Of a DNA stretch of 64,000 bases, positions 61,174 to 64,000 are shown piece by piece (the stretch's first letter is position 1; each line of letters opens with the position of its first letter). The notes under the pieces are model-generated. The model ran no database searches, was not told where the DNA came from, and saw nothing but the letters and a program-made list of their open reading frames with translations. Made by a program: the position numbers and the translations under genes. This DNA is from Aromatoleum anaerobium (GTDB taxonomy: Bacteria > Pseudomonadota > Gammaproteobacteria > Burkholderiales > Rhodocyclaceae), in the NCBI RefSeq assembly GCF_012910705.2, contig NZ_WTVG02000039.1, positions 434,001 to 498,000 on the forward strand, written 5' to 3'.

Positions 61174-62073
61174 ATGACACTCACCCACCTGCAACGGCTC
61201 GAAGCCGAGAGCATCCACATCATGCGGGAGGTCGTCGCCGAGGCCGACAACCCCGTGATGCTCTACTCGATCGGCAAGGACAGCGCGGTGATGCTGCATC
61301 TCGCGATGAAGGCCTTCCACCCGGCGCGCCCGCCCTTTCCGCTGCTGCACGTCGACACGCGCTGGAAGTTCCGCGACATGTACCGGTTCCGCGACGAGAT
61401 GGTCACCAAGCTCGGCCTGGACCTGATCGTGCACATCAACCCCGAAGGCATGGAAAAGGACATCAATCCCTTCACCCACGGTTCCGCGATCCACACCGAC
61501 ATCATGAAGACCGAGGGTCTCAAGCAGGCGCTCGACAAATACGGCTTTGACACAGCCTTCGGCGGCGCGCGCCGGGACGAGGAGAAGTCGCGCGCCAAGG
61601 AACGCATCTTCTCCTTCCGCACCGCCCAGCACCGCTGGGACCCCAAGAGCCAGCGCCCCGAGCTGTGGAAGCTCTACAACGCCCGCAAGCACAAGGGCGA
61701 GTCGATGCGGGTGTTCCCGCTTTCGAACTGGACCGAGCTCGACATCTGGCAGTACATCCATCTCGAAAACATCCCCATCGTGCCGCTCTACTACTCGGCC
61801 GAGCGCCCCGTGGTCGAGCGCGACGGCGCGATGATCATGGTCGACGACGAGCGCATGCCTCTGAAGCCGGGCGAAGTGCCGATGATGAAGAAGGTGCGCT
61901 TCCGCACGCTGGGCTGCTACCCGCTCACCGGTGCCGTCGAATCCGGGGCCGACACGCTGCCGGCGATCATCCAGGAAATGCTGCTCACGAAGACCTCCGA
62001 ACGTCAGGGCCGCGTCATCGACCACGATTCGGCCGCCTCCATGGAACGCAAGAAGCAGGAAGGATATTTCTGA
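61174..62073 (+). CDS. cysD: Sulfate adenylyltransferase small subunit
   Basis: A 299-residue ATP sulfurylase subunit of the PP-loop type: [20 protein letters not shown] carries the SGGKDS-like loop, followed by [40 protein letters not shown] and [20 protein letters not shown]. With CysN it makes adenosine 5'-phosphosulfate from ATP and sulfate in assimilation. It begins about 90 bp after the FO synthase and pairs with cysNC; a link to steroid or F420 metabolism is not evident beyond proximity. Confidence 0.93.
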   Translation: MTLTHLQRLEAESIHIMREVVAEADNPVMLYSIGKDSAVMLHLAMKAFHPARPPFPLLHVDTRWKFRDMYRFRDEMVTKLGLDLIVHINPEGMEKDINPFTHGSAIHTDIMKTEGLKQALDKYGFDTAFGGARRDEEKSRAKERIFSFRTAQHRWDPKSQRPELWKLYNARKHKGESMRVFPLSNWTELDIWQYIHLENIPIVPLYYSAERPVVERDGAMIMVDDERMPLKPGEVPMMKKVRFRTLGCYPLTGAVESGADTLPAIIQEMLLTKTSERQGRVIDHDSAASMERKKQEGYF

Positions 62074-62074
62074 C

Positions 62075-63982
62075 ATGGCACATATCTCCGACCTCATCGC
62101 CACCGACATCGAGCAGTACCTGAAGGCGCACGAAACGAAGAGCCTGCTGCGCTTCATCACCTGCGGCAGCGTCGACGACGGCAAGAGCACGCTGATCGGG
62201 CGCCTCCTCTACGAATCGAAGATGCTCTTCGAGGACCAGCTCGCCGCCGTCGAAGCCGACTCCAAGAAGTACGGCACGCAGGGCGATGCAATCGACTTCG
62301 CGCTGCTCGTGGACGGCCTCGCCGCCGAGCGCGAGCAGGGCATCACGATCGACGTCGCCTATCGCTTCTTCTCGACGGACAAGCGCAAGTTCATCGTCGC
62401 CGACACGCCGGGCCACGAGCAATACACGCGCAACATGGTCACCGGCGCCTCGACCGCCGACGCCGCCATCCTGATGGTCGACGCGCGCAAGGGCATCCTC
62501 ACCCAGACCCGGCGCCACAGCTACCTGATCAGTCTGCTGGGCATCCGCCACGTCGTGGTGGCCGTCAACAAGATGGATCTGGTCGATTATTCGGAGAAGG
62601 TCTACCGCCAGATCGTCCAGGACTACCGCGTGTTCGCCGCCCAGCTCGGGCTCGCCGACGTGACCTTCATCCCGATGTCGGCGTTCAAGGGCGACAACAT
62701 CACGGGCCCGAGCGAGGCGATGCCTTGGTATCGCGGCACCACGCTGATGGGCTACCTCGAAACGGTGGAGGTGGACGACACCCGCATGCAGCGCACTCCC
62801 TTCCGCCTGCCGGTGCAGTGGGTGAACCGCCCGAACCTCGACTTCCGCGGCTTTGCCGGCACGGTCGCCAGCGGCGTCATCGCGGCGGGAGATCGCATCC
62901 GCATACAGCCCTCCGGCAAGGAGAGCACCGTCGCGCGCATCGTCACCCGTGACGGCGACCTGGAGCGCGCGGTTGCGGGGCAGTCGGTCACGCTGACCCT
63001 CGCCGACGAGGTCGACATTTCGCGCGGCGACGTGATCTCCACGGTGGAGGCGCCGGCCGAGGTGGCCGACCAGTTCGAATGCACGATCACCTGGATGCAC
63101 GACGAGCCCATGCTCGCCGGTCGCCCCTACCTGCTGAAGATCGGCGCAAAGACGGTCACCGCGACCGTCACAGACATCAAGTATCAGGTGAACGTGAATA
63201 CGCTCGAACACGTCGCAGCGAAGACGCTCGAGCTCAACGCGATCGGCGTGTGCAACCTCAGCCTCGACCGTCCCGTCGCCTTCGACCCCCATCGAGACAA
63301 CCGCGACACCGGCGGCTTCATCCTGATCGACCGGCTGTCGAACAGCACCGTCGGCGCGGGCCTGCTGCACTTCGCGCTGCGCCGCGCGCACAACATCCAC
63401 CTGCAGCACATCGACGTGGACAAGGCTGCGCGCGCGGCGCTCAAGCATCAGAAGAGCTGCATGCTGTGGTTCACCGGTCTGTCCGGCGCGGGCAAGTCCT
63501 CGATCGCCAACCTGGTCGAAAAGAAGTTGCACGCGCTCGGCCACCATACCTACCTGCTCGACGGCGACAACGTGCGCCACGGCCTGAACAAGGACCTGGG
63601 TTTCACCGATGCCGACCGCGTCGAGAACATCCGCCGCGTGGCCGAAGTCGCCAAACTGATGGTCGATGCCGGACTGGTCGTGCTGACGGCCTTCATCTCC
63701 CCGTTCCGCTCCGAGCGGCAGATGGCACGCGCCTTGGTCGACGAAGGCGAATTCGTCGAGATCTTCGTCGACACGCCGCTGGAGGTCGCCGAGCAGCGCG
63801 ACGTCAAGGGCCTGTACAAGAAAGCCCGGCGCGGCGAGCTGAAGAACTTCACCGGCATCGACTCGCCTTACGAGGCCCCCGAGAACGCCGAGATCCGACT
63901 TGAAACGACGCGCCTGTCGCTGGAGGCGGCCGCCGAGGCCGTGATCGCCGCGCTGCGCCAGCGCGGAATCATCTCCAACTGA
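62075..63982 (+). CDS. cysN: Bifunctional CysN-CysC: sulfate adenylyltransferase GTPase and APS kinase
   Basis: A 635-residue fusion. Residues about 20-440 are the EF-Tu-like GTPase CysN, with the P-loop GSVDDGKST (31-39), [17 protein letters not shown] and NKMD. Residues about 455-635 are APS kinase CysC with P-loop GLSGAGKSS (about 469), [17 protein letters not shown] and [20 protein letters not shown]. It drives APS formation and then makes PAPS. cysD ends one base before its ATG. CysNC fusions are common in proteobacteria. About 18 bases remain to the window end. Confidence 0.93.
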   Translation: MAHISDLIATDIEQYLKAHETKSLLRFITCGSVDDGKSTLIGRLLYESKMLFEDQLAAVEADSKKYGTQGDAIDFALLVDGLAAEREQGITIDVAYRFFSTDKRKFIVADTPGHEQYTRNMVTGASTADAAILMVDARKGILTQTRRHSYLISLLGIRHVVVAVNKMDLVDYSEKVYRQIVQDYRVFAAQLGLADVTFIPMSAFKGDNITGPSEAMPWYRGTTLMGYLETVEVDDTRMQRTPFRLPVQWVNRPNLDFRGFAGTVASGVIAAGDRIRIQPSGKESTVARIVTRDGDLERAVAGQSVTLTLADEVDISRGDVISTVEAPAEVADQFECTITWMHDEPMLAGRPYLLKIGAKTVTATVTDIKYQVNVNTLEHVAAKTLELNAIGVCNLSLDRPVAFDPHRDNRDTGGFILIDRLSNSTVGAGLLHFALRRAHNIHLQHIDVDKAARAALKHQKSCMLWFTGLSGAGKSSIANLVEKKLHALGHHTYLLDGDNVRHGLNKDLGFTDADRVENIRRVAEVAKLMVDAGLVVLTAFISPFRSERQMARALVDEGEFVEIFVDTPLEVAEQRDVKGLYKKARRGELKNFTGIDSPYEAPENAEIRLETTRLSLEAAAEAVIAALRQRGIISN

Positions 63983-64000
63983 CATCCCGCCGGCCCCGCG

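Noticed and set aside
62015-63985. 656-codon minus-strand open frame opposite cysNC
   Set aside because: Full-length shadow of cysN-cysC, whose P-loops and other motifs are unmistakable on the plus strand.

Overview
The window is high-GC DNA, about two thirds G+C by eye, with dense, mostly co-directional operons. Gene content points to a betaproteobacterium; I infer Rhodocyclales (Thauera/Azoarcus/Aromatoleum-like), but no rRNA or other firm taxonomic marker is present. The dominant theme is steroid catabolism. Many proteins recall the mycobacterial cholesterol C/D-ring and side-chain enzymes and the Comamonas testosteroni testosterone enzymes.

Layout. 1-3.0 kb: the end of an IclR regulator, two small unknown genes and a c-di-GMP protein. 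3.1-7.9 kb (minus): EthD-like protein, SDRs and an acyl-CoA dehydrogenase (ACAD) pair with one frameshifted subunit. 8.0-21.9 kb (minus): a compact operon of about 14 genes led by an HsaC-like extradiol dioxygenase, then ipdA, ipdB, an enoyl-CoA hydratase, ipdC, echA20, an ACAD pair, fadA6, an SDR, a Tat amidase, ipdF, a MaoC protein and a thiolase. 22.0-24.2 kb (minus): a DUF35-MaoC fusion and an Ltp2-like thiolase-fold aldolase, the classical pair for steroid side-chain retro-aldol cleavage. 24.8-27.7 kb: a graveyard of broken genes (aldehyde dehydrogenase, GMC oxidoreductase, a decayed copy of the echA-ipdC junction, a sulfatase). 28.1-34.6 kb: an acyl-CoA ligase, FolE2, a TetR regulator, 3-alpha-hydroxysteroid dehydrogenase, a Cache protein, an RND fragment and a second TetR. 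35.1-36.1 kb: an IS110 element. 36.4-46.1 kb (plus): a side-chain beta-oxidation operon (thiolase, FadB-like, ACAD pair, AMACR-like, FadD19-like, NMO-like). 46.1-50.1 kb: a frameshifted MobA-like gene, an SDR remnant and a second Tat amidase split by an ISAs1-type element with clean 18-bp inverted repeats and a 10-bp target duplication. 50.3-55.2 kb: an MFS transporter, a C-C hydrolase-like protein, an Fe-S flavin enoate reductase and a SnoaL-like protein. 55.3-61.1 kb: an F420:NADPH oxidoreductase-like gene and a complete-looking coenzyme F420 biosynthesis set (cofE, cofD, cofC, fused cofG-cofH). 61.2-64.0 kb: cysD and cysNC.

The most interesting signal is not a gene. A 20-bp dyad, consensus CATCGTCC-N4-GGACGATG, recurs ten times, almost always 55-130 bp upstream of a start codon. 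It sits before the HsaC-ipd operon, the SDR/ACAD operon, the aldolase operon, the ligase, folE2, the 3-alpha-HSD-tetR pair, the amidase/MFS divergent promoters, two tiny unknown genes and the F420 oxidoreductase gene. I infer one steroid-responsive regulon, probably run by the TetR protein downstream of hsdA, which brings coenzyme F420 and FolE2 into a proteobacterial steroid pathway. No known F420-dependent steroid step accounts for this. Several frameshifts lie in GC or G repeats and may be sequencing errors.
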